Below are positions 45,477 through 54,206 of a DNA stretch of 64,000 bases, piece after piece; the stretch's first letter is position 1, and each line of letters begins with the position of its first letter. The stretch comes from UBA6107 sp964459385 (GTDB lineage: Bacteria; Chloroflexota; Anaerolineae; Anaerolineales; Anaerolineaceae). The position numbers and the translations under genes are program-made. The notes beneath the pieces are model-generated. The model did not search any database, had not been told where the DNA came from, and saw only the letters and a list, made by a program, of their open reading frames with translations. Location: the NCBI GenBank assembly GCA_964459385.1, contig CAYWLG010000005.1, positions 62,001 through 126,000 on the forward strand. The letters run 5' to 3'.

Positions 45477-45704
45477 ACCGGCCAGATGAAACTGACCCCG
45501 GCGGATTTTGAGGTGGTGGATCGCCTGCAAGACAACGAAAGCTGGGATCTTGACAATTCCTGCTCGTGGATCTACGGTCTGACGCCCACGGCAGGCCAGG
45601 TAGCCAATTTGTGCGCCATCATAGAGCCCACTTCTACCCCCACCCCTATCCCCCCGACACCCAAACCCCCAAAACCTACCAACACAATCTTCATTCTTTA
45701 TTAA
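45477..45704 (+). pseudogene. In-frame continuation of the lipoprotein after TAG
   Basis: Same frame as the lipoprotein: TGQMKLTPADFEVVDRLQDN, then SWDLDNSCSWIYG and a Thr/Pro tail (TPTPIPPTPKPPKPTNT). The context WWA-stop-TGQ suggests a lost Trp codon (TGG to TAG), but a suppressor or sequencing error would look the same. Not an independent gene: no ribosome-binding site precedes the ATG at 45486. Confidence 0.65.
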
Positions 45705-45714
45705 CTTCATGAAT

Positions 45715-45763
45715 AATCAAAACGGCCCAGGATTTTCATTTCCTAGGCTGTTTTGATTATTTT
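45715..45763. terminator. Hairpin terminator
   Basis: 18-bp stem with two non-Watson-Crick positions (45715-45732 with 45741-45758), loop TTTTCATT, then ATTTT. It separates the lipoprotein from the convergent yedK gene. Confidence 0.7.
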
Positions 45764-45812
45764 ACATTCCAAAGTAACCTTTGCAACTAACTTCAAAGCG
45801 GCGAAATTTAAA

Positions 45813-46487
45813 TTAAAAAAGCGTCTTTTCAGGCTCGATCAGGGTAGGAGACTCCAGCGTGGAACTGTTGATGCGACTGCTGACAATCACCTGCTGCATC
45901 TTTTCGGCCGGGTAGGGCTTGAGCAAGGCGAGATGCTGTGCGGTCGGCGCGTCGCTGAGCCAGGCGTTGGCGGCAGAGGCATCGAGCAGGACGGGCATAC
46001 GATCATGGTAGGCGGCGATCAGCTCATTGGGCGGGCAGGTGATGATGGTGCAGGTGCGAATTTCCTCCCCCTGCGGTGAAAGCCAGCGATCCCACAGACC
46101 GGCAAACACAAAGGGCTCGCCACCCTGCAGGGTGAAATAATGGGGGATGGAAGAAAGCCGGCCGGGGCGTTTCTGCCATTCATAAAAGCCATCGGCCAAA
46201 ATCAAACAGCGGCGCTTTTGCAGCGATTCGCGAAAGGAGGGCTTTTCGGCCAGTGTTTCGGCACGCGCGTTGATGAGGCGCGCCCCAATCGTGGGGTCTT
46301 TGGCCCACGAAGGGATCAGCCCCCAGCGCATCCATTCCACCTGGCGCGTCACTGCGTCCGTCACCACCGGCACCGGTTGGGAAGGCGCCACGTTGTAACG
46401 GGTCGCGAAATCTGCCGGGAAGTCGCCGAAGTTAAAGGCAAGCTGAAAAGCCCCGGCATCTTGAATCAGTGTAAATCGTCCGCACAT
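45813..46487 (-). CDS. yedK: SRAP-domain protein (abasic-site DNA-protein crosslink)
   Basis: A 224-residue SRAP/HMCES protein that covalently binds abasic sites in single-stranded DNA through the N-terminal Cys. Start MCGRFTL gives C2 after Met removal; NARAETLAEKPSF carries the conserved Asn and Glu, and AYHDRMPVLLD has the catalytic His. Full family length. It is monocistronic, between an unrelated lipoprotein and a mannosidase gene. Confidence 0.93.
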   Translation of the reverse strand: MCGRFTLIQDAGAFQLAFNFGDFPADFATRYNVAPSQPVPVVTDAVTRQVEWMRWGLIPSWAKDPTIGARLINARAETLAEKPSFRESLQKRRCLILADGFYEWQKRPGRLSSIPHYFTLQGGEPFVFAGLWDRWLSPQGEEIRTCTIITCPPNELIAAYHDRMPVLLDASAANAWLSDAPTAQHLALLKPYPAEKMQQVIVSSRINSSTLESPTLIEPEKTLF

Positions 46488-46561
46488 GGTGATGCTCCTG
46501 AATTAAGTCTCATACAGGCTCATTTTAGTCGAAAAGAGGGCCTGTCAGCCCTCTTTCAATT

Positions 46562-49108
46562 TCACTCTTCCAGTTTGGTGACAAATTTAAAGAGCAGCCA
46601 GGTAATGAAGTTGATCGGGGTAAAACGCAAAGAAAATTGCTTTAACTTATCCCCGAAGAGAGAAGACTTCGGCTCAACATCCGCCAGCGATCTCAAGTGC
46701 AGTGCCTGGTGCAGTTCCGCTTCACTCTTATCCTGCGGGGCCGGGAAGGTGATCGTCTTTTCCTGCCCGGGCAGCAGGTCAAAGAAATTATCTGAAAGCG
46801 GAGCAAGCACCCCATCCACCTCGGCGTAGAGCGAACGCACGAAAACGTCGGAATGCAAGGTGACGAAAGCCGTGTCGCCTTTCACCCGGCAAGAGGCCTG
46901 AACTGCGGCCCGGGGCAACCGGGCAAATTTGTCGGCGACGAGCAGCCAGGTCTTTTCATCCACCAGCCCCTCTGTGCTGCTGAGGGTAACGGTGAGGGTA
47001 AGCTGAGATCTGTCTTTGCCGTGCAGAATGGACTCAAAAGCGAGCCCGCACAGTTTCTGCGAAGTGACGGGAGGAACCGCAACCGGTTGTTCGCCCTGCG
47101 AGACCAGAGCGCCGCTGAAATCAGCCACCTGCCAGTGCAGGGTGCCATTCAACGGGGCATTGAGGTCATTGGCCAGGTAGATCTCAGCGCGGTCAGCATA
47201 GAGATCGTTGGAAAGACAGACGGGCTTATTAAACTGGCGGGCATGATAGTGCACCGCCTTGGGCTGTTTGAGATAATCAATACCGGCCCAGGAAGCGACC
47301 GGCCAGCAGTCGTTGTACTGCCAGTAGATCGAGCCGTTGCAGCGTCCCATCTTGCGGCGCCACTCATCGGTGGCGAAACGCATGGCCTGCGCCTGGGTAA
47401 GCTGGGAGAGATAAACGAAATCTGCAAAATTTTTGGGGTTCCGATAGTTGTCGATGAGGTAAAAAAGGATCTTCTGGTTACCGCCGGCCGACTTTTGATG
47501 GGTGAGCATGACCGGGTCGAGGTAATCGATATCGGGCTTGTCGGTAAAGGAACGGATGGCACGCATGGAGGGGAAGGACTCCACGCCGAACTCGGAAGTG
47601 AAGCGGGCCGGCATGCGGCGGAAGGAGGTGACCGGCAAGAGACCGTGCCACACGCCCCAGAGGTGACTATCGCCATCGTTCAGCTCAATGGCGTTGACCT
47701 CACGCTGACCGGAGGAAGGAGAGCCATACCAGTAGGGAGTGGCGGCATCCAGATCGTTCACCCAACCTTTGAGCCTGTTGTAATAAAAATCGTAATTGGC
47801 CTCGTAATTGAGCTTGTTCTTCTTCCACATGCCCAGCATCAACTCGTTCTCATTGTTGCCGCACCAAAGTGCCAGGCTGGCGTGATGGCGCAGGCGGCGC
47901 ACGTTATCGATCACCTCTTGATGCACGTTCTCGAGGAAAGCAGCTTCTTCAAAGGGATAAGCGCTGCAGGCAAAGGCAAAATCCTGCCAAACGAGAATGC
48001 CGTTTTGGTCACACAGCTCGTAAAAATCATCGGACTCGTAATAACCGCCGCCCCAGATGCGCAGCATGTTCATGTTGGCCCATTTGGCCTGCTCGATGTA
48101 GAAACGCAGGTCTTCATAAGTGGTGCGATTCACGAAAGAGTCACTGGGAATCCAATCGGCCCCCTTGGCGAAAACAGGCACGCCATTGAGGATGAAGCGG
48201 AATTGCCGCCCGATCTCATCTGTGCGGGTGTCGAGCTCGATGGTGCGCAGGCCGATCTGTTTTTCGGCCTCATCCAGCACCTTGCCATCCCCAAGCAGTT
48301 GAAGGCTGAGGTGATAGAGCGGCTGGGCGCCCAGTCCATTACACCACCATAGTTGGGGCGAATCGATCACGAATTCCAATCGTGCTGAATCTCCATCGAC
48401 CGCGGCTTTTGCGGTCACGGGCTTGCCGTCGGGGTCGCTGAGCACGCACTGCAAGGTCTGGCCGCTGCACGGAGCGGGGAACTGCGCCGTCACGGACAGG
48501 GTGACCTTGCCCCCGGCATGCTGCTGAGAAAGGGTCACGTCTTCAAAGCGATTTTCGTAGGCCGCGATGCCGACCTTGCCGGTGACCCCCACCGGGGGCA
48601 GGTTCGGGCCCCAATCCCAGCCAAAATGGCACTGCACCTTGCGCAAGTGCGAGACGCCCTTGACCGCGCCGCCCACGCCGCCCATCGGGTTGTTCTTTTG
48701 TCGTTCGGCGATATAGGCATAGGGGCTGGTAAAACAAATTGCCAGGTTGTTGCTACCTTCGTGCAGCAGCGATTTGACATCGAAACGATAGGTACGATGG
48801 CAGTTATCGGTACGGGCGACCTCCTGCCCGTTGAGGGTGATCGCGGCCAGCGTATCAACGCCCGCCAGCACCAGCTCTACATGCGCCTGCCGAAGCACAT
48901 CCGCTTCAAGGTCGAATGTGCGCGAGTAGGTGTAATCGTCCGCAGCGACCTTTGTGCCATCGGCCTCGTTCTGCCCCCAAAACGGGTCAACGATGGCTCC
49001 GGCGGCCATCAGATCAAGATAGTTGCAGCCGGGCAAGTGGCCGGGGACGGTTTTGTCGGTGGTGTGATTCAGCAAGGTCCAGGTGCCGTTCAGGTCAATG
49101 AATTCCAT
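46562..49108 (-). CDS. GH2 beta-mannosidase
   Basis: An 848-residue glycoside hydrolase removing terminal beta-mannose from manno-oligosaccharides. Start placed at the ATG at 49108 preceded by GAGG; it gives MEFIDLNGTWTL, the usual beginning. Domain order: jelly-roll (1-190, with HFGWDWGP), Ig-like, TIM barrel (about 300-600) with RIWGGGYYESDDFYELCD, acid/base region WCGNNENE and nucleophile region TSEFGVESFPS. No signal peptide, so cytoplasmic. No mannose transporter is next to it. Confidence 0.92.
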   Translation of the reverse strand: MEFIDLNGTWTLLNHTTDKTVPGHLPGCNYLDLMAAGAIVDPFWGQNEADGTKVAADDYTYSRTFDLEADVLRQAHVELVLAGVDTLAAITLNGQEVARTDNCHRTYRFDVKSLLHEGSNNLAICFTSPYAYIAERQKNNPMGGVGGAVKGVSHLRKVQCHFGWDWGPNLPPVGVTGKVGIAAYENRFEDVTLSQQHAGGKVTLSVTAQFPAPCSGQTLQCVLSDPDGKPVTAKAAVDGDSARLEFVIDSPQLWWCNGLGAQPLYHLSLQLLGDGKVLDEAEKQIGLRTIELDTRTDEIGRQFRFILNGVPVFAKGADWIPSDSFVNRTTYEDLRFYIEQAKWANMNMLRIWGGGYYESDDFYELCDQNGILVWQDFAFACSAYPFEEAAFLENVHQEVIDNVRRLRHHASLALWCGNNENELMLGMWKKNKLNYEANYDFYYNRLKGWVNDLDAATPYWYGSPSSGQREVNAIELNDGDSHLWGVWHGLLPVTSFRRMPARFTSEFGVESFPSMRAIRSFTDKPDIDYLDPVMLTHQKSAGGNQKILFYLIDNYRNPKNFADFVYLSQLTQAQAMRFATDEWRRKMGRCNGSIYWQYNDCWPVASWAGIDYLKQPKAVHYHARQFNKPVCLSNDLYADRAEIYLANDLNAPLNGTLHWQVADFSGALVSQGEQPVAVPPVTSQKLCGLAFESILHGKDRSQLTLTVTLSSTEGLVDEKTWLLVADKFARLPRAAVQASCRVKGDTAFVTLHSDVFVRSLYAEVDGVLAPLSDNFFDLLPGQEKTITFPAPQDKSEAELHQALHLRSLADVEPKSSLFGDKLKQFSLRFTPINFITWLLFKFVTKLEE

Positions 49109-49263
49109 GTTTGCCTCGTGCGGGAATGTGAAATGGTGTTCCATCAGGGAAAGCCCGACCGATTAATTTTAAAGAAAAGTTAACAATTTAGTACTTCATA
49201 CCAAGACTTCCGGTGTTAGATCAATCAAAAGTTATTCACAAATAAAAAGATTGTATCGTAAAA

Positions 49264-49291
49264 AAAGACCTTGAATATATTCAAGGTCTTT
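49264..49291 (-). terminator. Terminator of the small basic-protein gene
   Basis: 28-bp perfect palindrome (arms AAAGACCTTGAATA) followed on the minus strand by a run of T. Confidence 0.85.
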
Positions 49292-49302
49292 AAGGTTAAG
49301 GT

Positions 49303-49476
49303 TTATTTTTTCTTGGCACTACTTTTAGCTTTTTTTATGCGAACACCAGCGCGTATCTTTGGGCTTTTTGTTGAAACTTTAAATACTACCGGAGAAACAA
49401 TAGCTGTAGTTTGAGTACTATTGCTATTATCCACGGACGTTATCCCTATATTTAGATGATATTTTCCAATTACCAT
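49303..49476 (-). CDS. Small basic protein, 57 residues
   Basis: An ORF of 57 codons with GGAG 5 bases before its ATG and a perfect terminator 11 bp after the stop, so it looks like a genuine gene. It starts MVIGKYHLNIGITSVD and ends in a Lys-rich tail (RIKKAKSSAKKK), suggesting nucleic-acid or membrane binding. No cysteines, no hydrophobic segment. No family is recognised. It lies in an AT-rich region. Confidence 0.55.
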   Translation of the reverse strand: MVIGKYHLNIGITSVDNSNSTQTTAIVSPVVFKVSTKSPKIRAGVRIKKAKSSAKKK

Positions 49477-49650
49477 ATGTACTCCATTTCAATCGTTCCA
49501 TTCAAGTTTACTACAAAATGGGCAGTGCTACCACTTTGTCCCAAATAGATCCCTTTTGTTACAAAAAAGCACACTTGCACCCACTTTACTTCAATTATTA
49601 TACAATAATTTCCACTGAAAAATTAATGATTAACTGATATTTCGAGTGAG

Positions 49651-50337
49651 TTATTTTTTCTCTGGATTTGACGAATAGGAAAATCCATCCCTAGAGAAGA
49701 GTTTATACCGACTTTCTTCAATTTCCTTTGCGGTAAGATAAATTGTATTCCCAGAATCCCACGCTGTAGCATGCTCTTGTACCAATATAAATGAAAAGTG
49801 AATTGGAGAATTTTTCCATTTAATATTTGGATTATTGGTTTTGAAATGTGTTCTCTTTTCTCGAATTGACATATAGAGGAGTTTAATTTTTAATTCTGTT
49901 TGATCTATTACTGGAAGTTGTAGGTTTTCTGGTCGAAACGCTATAAAGTGAGATCGGAATGAATTGCCATTCAACCAAATACTTGAAAATTGAATGAAAT
50001 TTCCTTTGTCCTCTCCATCTTCAGGTATCAAGTCGAAATCATCAGCTAGAATATAAGGTCTGCAAGTTACACGATTCCCGGTTTTTGTATCGACAATTTC
50101 AAGGATTAAGTCATCGATTTTACCGGGTCTTGCTCCACGGTTTAAGAAATCCACAGGGATTGTTATCAGCTTTACGTTTTTTTTGGGATCCTCCGCTATC
50201 AACCAAGTAAGCATCAATTTACTGCCCGGGTGAGCTATTCCACGGAATGGCCTCCCTAATGTAAAATAAAATGTGATTGTTGACACCAAAAAGCCAAAAG
50301 AACCTATTAGTATTCCAAGAATGTCAGCAATATTCAT
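49651..50337 (-). CDS. Hypothetical membrane-anchored protein
   Basis: A 228-residue protein with a single N-terminal membrane helix (about 5-27, MNIADILGILIGSFGFLVST) and a beta-rich cytoplasmic or external domain with repeated hydrophobic strands (VKLITIPVDFLNRG, ELKIKLLYMSIREKR). I know no family. Codon use is markedly AT-rich compared with the flanking mannosidase and kinase genes, in line with acquired DNA. The 314 bp between it and mvaA-like GC levels is not informative. Confidence 0.6.
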   Translation of the reverse strand: MNIADILGILIGSFGFLVSTITFYFTLGRPFRGIAHPGSKLMLTWLIAEDPKKNVKLITIPVDFLNRGARPGKIDDLILEIVDTKTGNRVTCRPYILADDFDLIPEDGEDKGNFIQFSSIWLNGNSFRSHFIAFRPENLQLPVIDQTELKIKLLYMSIREKRTHFKTNNPNIKWKNSPIHFSFILVQEHATAWDSGNTIYLTAKEIEESRYKLFSRDGFSYSSNPEKK

Positions 50338-51030
50338 TTTTGTTTCCTCCTAATGAAAACAAGTGATGCAAAAGAATCTACACTATGTAATTGCATATCT
50401 ATTCACTATAAGTAAAACCTTTATAGCACATTAAAATCTAAGAAAGAGCTATCTAATCAATAAAATAACAAGCCCACCTAAAACGAGAATAATAGAGCAA
50501 TCAAAATTGAATACATGACATGGATATCATTCGCTATTTTATGAATTGACCTAAATTGCTTTTCTGGTATTTCTATCATTCTAACCAGTTTATCTGAATA
50601 GGCTGTAGTGGGCAGAATTATGTCCTATGTTTAAATTGGTTTTGCTTTCGTCAGTTTTACGCAATAAGAACAATAATGTTTCCCTAGATAAAATATGGAA
50701 ATGGTTCAGGTACCATAATTGGCACAAATGCATTCATTTTGTTCTGTCATTTTCCCTCATCTCAAATACAAATTGCTATTAGTATCGTTCCTAAGTACAG
50801 AATCGCTAGATCAAAGGCCGGTTATTGATAATGTTATTTTTCATAGTAATTTGTTACTTCACAAGCGTTCTGAAACATGTCATTAATTAAGTGTTCAAAA
50901 TGGCAGGATTTTTTTTATCTCTGTAGTGATTTCCTTATATCAACTCCACCCATGATTTATTCACAAAATTAATTATAGACCAAAAAAGCATGTTTTTAAC
51001 AAAAAGTTATCACAAGCGAGTTCTTTTTCA
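50338..51030. other. AT-rich intergenic stretch without a visible gene
   Basis: About 690 bp with no ORF of credible length and no tRNA. It holds T-rich and A-rich tracts only. It lies between the AT-rich membrane-protein gene and the tRNA-tail repeats, as expected in the remains of an integrated element. Confidence 0.5.
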
Positions 51031-51095
51031 TTTAGTCAGGGAGAAAGGATTTTCGCAGTCCCTCGATGGGGCACCTTGACCTGCCGGTTAAACAA

Positions 51096-51118
51096 AAATA
51101 CCCCAAGAAAGGGTATTT
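51096..51118 (-). terminator. Hairpin terminator after the second tRNA tail
   Basis: AAATACCC/GGGTATTT around a 7-base loop, then T-rich on the minus strand. Confidence 0.65.
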
Positions 51119-51182
51119 TAGTCGGGGCGAAAGGATTTGCGCGTACCTCGATGGTAAACATTCGCCTCATGGCTTAAACACA

Positions 51183-51202
51183 AAATGCCTTTTCAGGCAT
51201 TT
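51183..51202 (-). terminator. Terminator of tRNA-Pro
   Basis: AAATGCC/GGCATTT around a 6-base loop directly downstream of the tRNA, followed by TTGTGTTT. Confidence 0.65.
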
Positions 51203-51207
51203 ATGTG

Positions 51208-51282
51208 TCGGGGCGAAAGGATTTGAACCTTCGACCTCTCGGTCCCGAACCGAGTGCTCTAGCCGGGCTGAGCCACGCCCCG
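51208..51282 (-). tRNA. tRNA-Pro (anticodon CGG)
   Basis: 75-nt cloverleaf: acceptor CGGGGCG/CGCCCCG with discriminator A, anticodon stem CTCGG/CCGAG around the loop TTCGGGA (anticodon CGG, reads CCG), and T-loop GGTTCAAATCC. CCA is not encoded. Its 3' end is duplicated downstream. Confidence 0.93.
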
Positions 51283-51333
51283 TGGCGGTGCTGATTATAC
51301 CTTACCTTGTCTCACCTCGGCAAGGGCTGAACG

Positions 51334-52596
51334 CTAGAGGAATACCTTTTCAGCGGCCGAGACCTGGGCGGCGTTGAGGGGCAGCAAGATCGAAAAGCGG
51401 CTACCCTTGCCTTCCACGCTCTCAACGATGATCTTGCCGCTGTGCATCTCGACCATCTCTTTGGCGATGGAAAGCCCCAGGCCGATGCCGCCGTGCTTGC
51501 GGGTGAGGTGTTTCTCGACCTGATAGAAGCGCTGGAAGATCTTTTGCTGTTCGTCGGCGGGGATGCCGATGCCGTTATCGAGCACTGCGATCTTGACGAA
51601 ACCCGGCAGTTGTTCTGAAGTGACCTTGACGGCCCCGCCCGGATTGGTGAAGGTAAGCGCGTTCTTGACCAGGTTGCGCAGGGCAATGGCGATCTTCTCA
51701 GGGTCGCCTTCAACGACCAGATTGGGCTGTTTGGCGGTGGTACTGAGCTGGATCTTGCTGGCGTTGGCCTCGTCGTTGAAAGATTCCACCACGCTTTGAA
51801 TCACCTGAGGCAAGAGCACCTGCTGCACACGGATGCGGCGCATGCCGCTGGTGAGGTTCTCGACATCGCCGATCTCTTCGATGAGGTCCTTGAGGCGCGC
51901 AGCATTGCGTGAAATGATCTCGATATCCTCTTTTTGTTCGGGAGAGGCGCTCTCGTTCAAGAAGGCCGCGTGGCCCAGGATCAATCCCAGCGGGGTGCGC
52001 AGTTCATGCGAAGCGATGGCAATGAAATCGCTCTTCATGCGATCCAGTTCCATCACCTTTTTATAGGCGGCTTCGGTATCGGCGATGAGGCGGCGGTTCT
52101 GAATGGCCGAAGCGGCCTGCACGGCCAGGGTATCGAGAAAGACGATGTCTTCATTGTTATAGTTGGCGTCGCCTACTTTGTTCATCACTTCGAGCACGCC
52201 AATGGGGGCGCCTTTGTAGAGCATGGGCACTGCCAGCACCGATCTGGCGCCGATGCTGCGTTCCCATTCAAAGGTGGTGACCCGGTTCTCTTTGCTGTCA
52301 AAATCGCGCACCACCATCATCTGCCCGCTGCTGAACACGCCGCCGGCCACACTGCGATCCAGCGGGACACCGATATTTTGCATCGCCTTGAGCAGATAGA
52401 ACGGTGCGGCGGTGATCTTCAAATAATTGTTGGCCGAATCAAAGACCAGAAAAAAGGCCTTTTCGCTGCCCGTCAGGTCAGAAGCCACTTCGATGATGTT
52501 CTGAAGCAAGGGGCCAATTTCGAGATTGGCGGTTAAATTTCGGCAAACCTCAAGCAATCTTTCTAAACGGCGTGTATAATCAGAATACTGCTGCAT
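51334..52596 (-). CDS. GAF-domain sensor histidine kinase
   Basis: A 420-residue cytoplasmic kinase: GAF sensor domain (about 25-170, MLYKGAPIGVLEVMNKVG), HisKA dimerisation domain with H-box FIAIASHELRTPLGLIL (His about 199), and ATPase domain with N-box RNLVKNALTF, G1 DNGIGIP, F-box IFQRFYQ and G2 GGIGLGLSIAKEM. No membrane helix is visible, so it senses an internal signal. No response regulator gene is adjacent, so the partner is an orphan elsewhere. Confidence 0.9.
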   Translation of the reverse strand: MQQYSDYTRRLERLLEVCRNLTANLEIGPLLQNIIEVASDLTGSEKAFFLVFDSANNYLKITAAPFYLLKAMQNIGVPLDRSVAGGVFSSGQMMVVRDFDSKENRVTTFEWERSIGARSVLAVPMLYKGAPIGVLEVMNKVGDANYNNEDIVFLDTLAVQAASAIQNRRLIADTEAAYKKVMELDRMKSDFIAIASHELRTPLGLILGHAAFLNESASPEQKEDIEIISRNAARLKDLIEEIGDVENLTSGMRRIRVQQVLLPQVIQSVVESFNDEANASKIQLSTTAKQPNLVVEGDPEKIAIALRNLVKNALTFTNPGGAVKVTSEQLPGFVKIAVLDNGIGIPADEQQKIFQRFYQVEKHLTRKHGGIGLGLSIAKEMVEMHSGKIIVESVEGKGSRFSILLPLNAAQVSAAEKVFL

Positions 52597-52670
52597 GCTA
52601 TCTCACCTGAATGGGTTATTAAAAAATTATAGCATACCCCGCATTCCGCAATCCCTGGAGGAGACTATTT

Positions 52671-53762
52671 ATGAGCAATGGCAAGAAAGTAAGAGTGGCG
52701 ATTATCGGTGTCGGCAACTGTGCCTCTTCATTTGTACAAGGTGTGCAGTTCTATAAAGACGCCAGCGAAACCGACCGCGTCCCCGGCCTGATGCACGTCA
52801 ACCTGGGCGGGTATCATATTTCGGATATCGAATTTTCGGCTGCCTTTGACGTGGTAGACACCAAAGTCGGTAAAGACCTCTCTGAGGCCATTTTCGCCTA
52901 CCCCAACAATACCTATAAGTTCTCTGATGTGCCGCATTTGGGCGTGAACGTCGATCGCGGCATGACCCATGACGGCCTAGGCAAATATCTTTCGCAGATC
53001 CTCACGAAGGCACCCGGCCCCACCGCCGACATCGTCAAGATCCTCAAAGACACCGGCACGGACGTGGTGGTCAATTACCTGCCGGTCGGTTCTGAGATGG
53101 CCACCAAATGGTATGTCGAGCAAATTCTCGAAGCCGGTGTAGGCATGGTCAACTGCATCCCCGTGTTCATCGCCAGCTCCGAATACTGGGGCAAGCGTTT
53201 TCAGGAAGCCGGCCTGCCCATCATCGGCGACGACATCAAGAGCCAGGTGGGTGCCACCATTCTGCACCGCACCCTGACCAGCCTGTTCGTTGACCGCGGT
53301 GTGCGCCTGGACCGCACTTATCAGTTGAACTTCGGCGGCAACACCGACTTTATGAACATGCTCGAACGCGAACGCCTCGAATCGAAGAAGATCTCGAAGA
53401 CCGGCGCCGTCACCTCGATGCTGCCCTACAAGCTGCCCGAAGGCGACATCCATGTGGGGCCGAGCGATTATGTGCCCTGGCTGAGCGACCGCAAGTGGTG
53501 CTATGTGCGCATGGAAGGTACCACCTTCGGCGAAGTGCCCCTCAACCTGGAAGCCAAACTGGAAGTTTGGGATTCACCCAACTCGGCCGGTGTGGTGATC
53601 GATGCCGTGCGCTGCGTGAAACTGGGCCTCGAACGCGGGCTTGCCGGTCCGCTGGTGGCCCCGGCCTCTTACTTTATGAAGACGCCGCCCAAGCAGTTCA
53701 AAGATGAGATCTGCCGCGAAATGACCGAAGCCTATATCAGCGGCGAAGAGACGAAAAAGTAA
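52671..53762 (+). CDS. ino1: Inositol-1-phosphate synthase
   Basis: A 363-residue NAD-dependent enzyme making myo-inositol-1-phosphate from glucose-6-phosphate. NAD-binding VAIIGVGNCASSFVQG (about 9-24), PVGSEMATKWY (about 138-148), and the conserved KSQVGATILHRTL and NFGGNTDFMNM regions (about 184-225). The size fits the short bacterial/archaeal form. GGAGGAG precedes the ATG. A terminator follows, so it is monocistronic. It may feed compatible-solute or phosphoinositol-lipid synthesis. Confidence 0.95.
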   Translation: MSNGKKVRVAIIGVGNCASSFVQGVQFYKDASETDRVPGLMHVNLGGYHISDIEFSAAFDVVDTKVGKDLSEAIFAYPNNTYKFSDVPHLGVNVDRGMTHDGLGKYLSQILTKAPGPTADIVKILKDTGTDVVVNYLPVGSEMATKWYVEQILEAGVGMVNCIPVFIASSEYWGKRFQEAGLPIIGDDIKSQVGATILHRTLTSLFVDRGVRLDRTYQLNFGGNTDFMNMLERERLESKKISKTGAVTSMLPYKLPEGDIHVGPSDYVPWLSDRKWCYVRMEGTTFGEVPLNLEAKLEVWDSPNSAGVVIDAVRCVKLGLERGLAGPLVAPASYFMKTPPKQFKDEICREMTEAYISGEETKK

Positions 53763-53778
53763 CTTTCGGCTTATTTGA

Positions 53779-53811
53779 CCGGCACAAGGCAACGCTTGTG
53801 CCGGTTTCTTT
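53779..53811 (+). terminator. Rho-independent terminator after ino1
   Basis: CCGGCACAAG/CTTGTGCCGG stem with 6-base loop and TTTCTTT. Confidence 0.85.
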
Positions 53812-53849
53812 AATCCATATTCAGGCAAGAAAATTGCAACCAGGAGCCT

Positions 53850-54206
53850 ATGGAAAACTGCATCTTTTGTCAAATCGCGCAACACAAAGTGCCCGCGCAG
53901 ATCGTCTATGAAGACGAGAGCGCCATTGTCATTAAGGACCTGCATCCGCTGGCCCCGGTGCACCTGCTGATCATCCCCAAGCAGCATTACGACAGCCTGA
54001 ATGAGATTCCCGAAAGCGAGCCCGAAACGATCGGCAAGCTGCTCTTTTTGGCCCGCAAAGTGGCCTTCGAGCAAAACATCGGCGAAAGCGGCTATCGGGT
54101 GGTGGTCAACACCGGCCGCGACGGCGGACAAACGGTGCTGCACCTGCACGTGCACCTGCTCGGTGGCGGGCGCGCGGGCGCCGACCTGATGACCAAGGGA
54201 CTGTAA
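53850..54206 (+). CDS. HIT-family nucleotide hydrolase
   Basis: A 118-residue histidine-triad protein (HINT/Hit branch). The triad appears as HLHVHLLGG at about residues 98-106; N-terminal CIFCQIAQ is the usual zinc-less start. It hydrolyses purine nucleoside phosphoramidates or dinucleotides. The stop overlaps the start of the first LysM/M23 gene (TAATG), so expression is linked, though a functional connection is not evident. Confidence 0.9.
   Translation: MENCIFCQIAQHKVPAQIVYEDESAIVIKDLHPLAPVHLLIIPKQHYDSLNEIPESEPETIGKLLFLARKVAFEQNIGESGYRVVVNTGRDGGQTVLHLHVHLLGGGRAGADLMTKGL

Larger units (their letters stand above)
51031..51225 (-). repeat. Three 86-bp-spaced copies of the tRNA-Pro 3' tail
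   Basis: GTCGGGGCGAAAGGATTTG occurs in the tRNA (51207-51225) and again at 51121-51139, exactly 86 bp away. A degenerate copy (AGTCAGGGAGAAAGGATTTT) lies at 51034-51053, another 86 bp away from the second. The two outer copies also share CCTCGATGG 4 bases later. Each tail in copies 2 and 3 is followed by a hairpin with a T-run. It resembles successive att sites at a tRNA 3' end. Confidence 0.75.

Noticed and set aside
45486..45704. Independent 72-codon gene after the lipoprotein
   Set aside because: Same frame as the lipoprotein, no ribosome-binding site, and its sequence reads as the missing C-terminus.
51121..51196. Second tRNA gene in the repeat copy
   Set aside because: Only the 3' acceptor and part of the T-arm are present; no D-arm or anticodon stem can be formed.
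51066..51377. 103-codon plus-strand ORF over the tRNA
   Set aside because: It runs through the tRNA-Pro gene antisense and the end of the histidine kinase gene; its frame is a by-product of the repeats.
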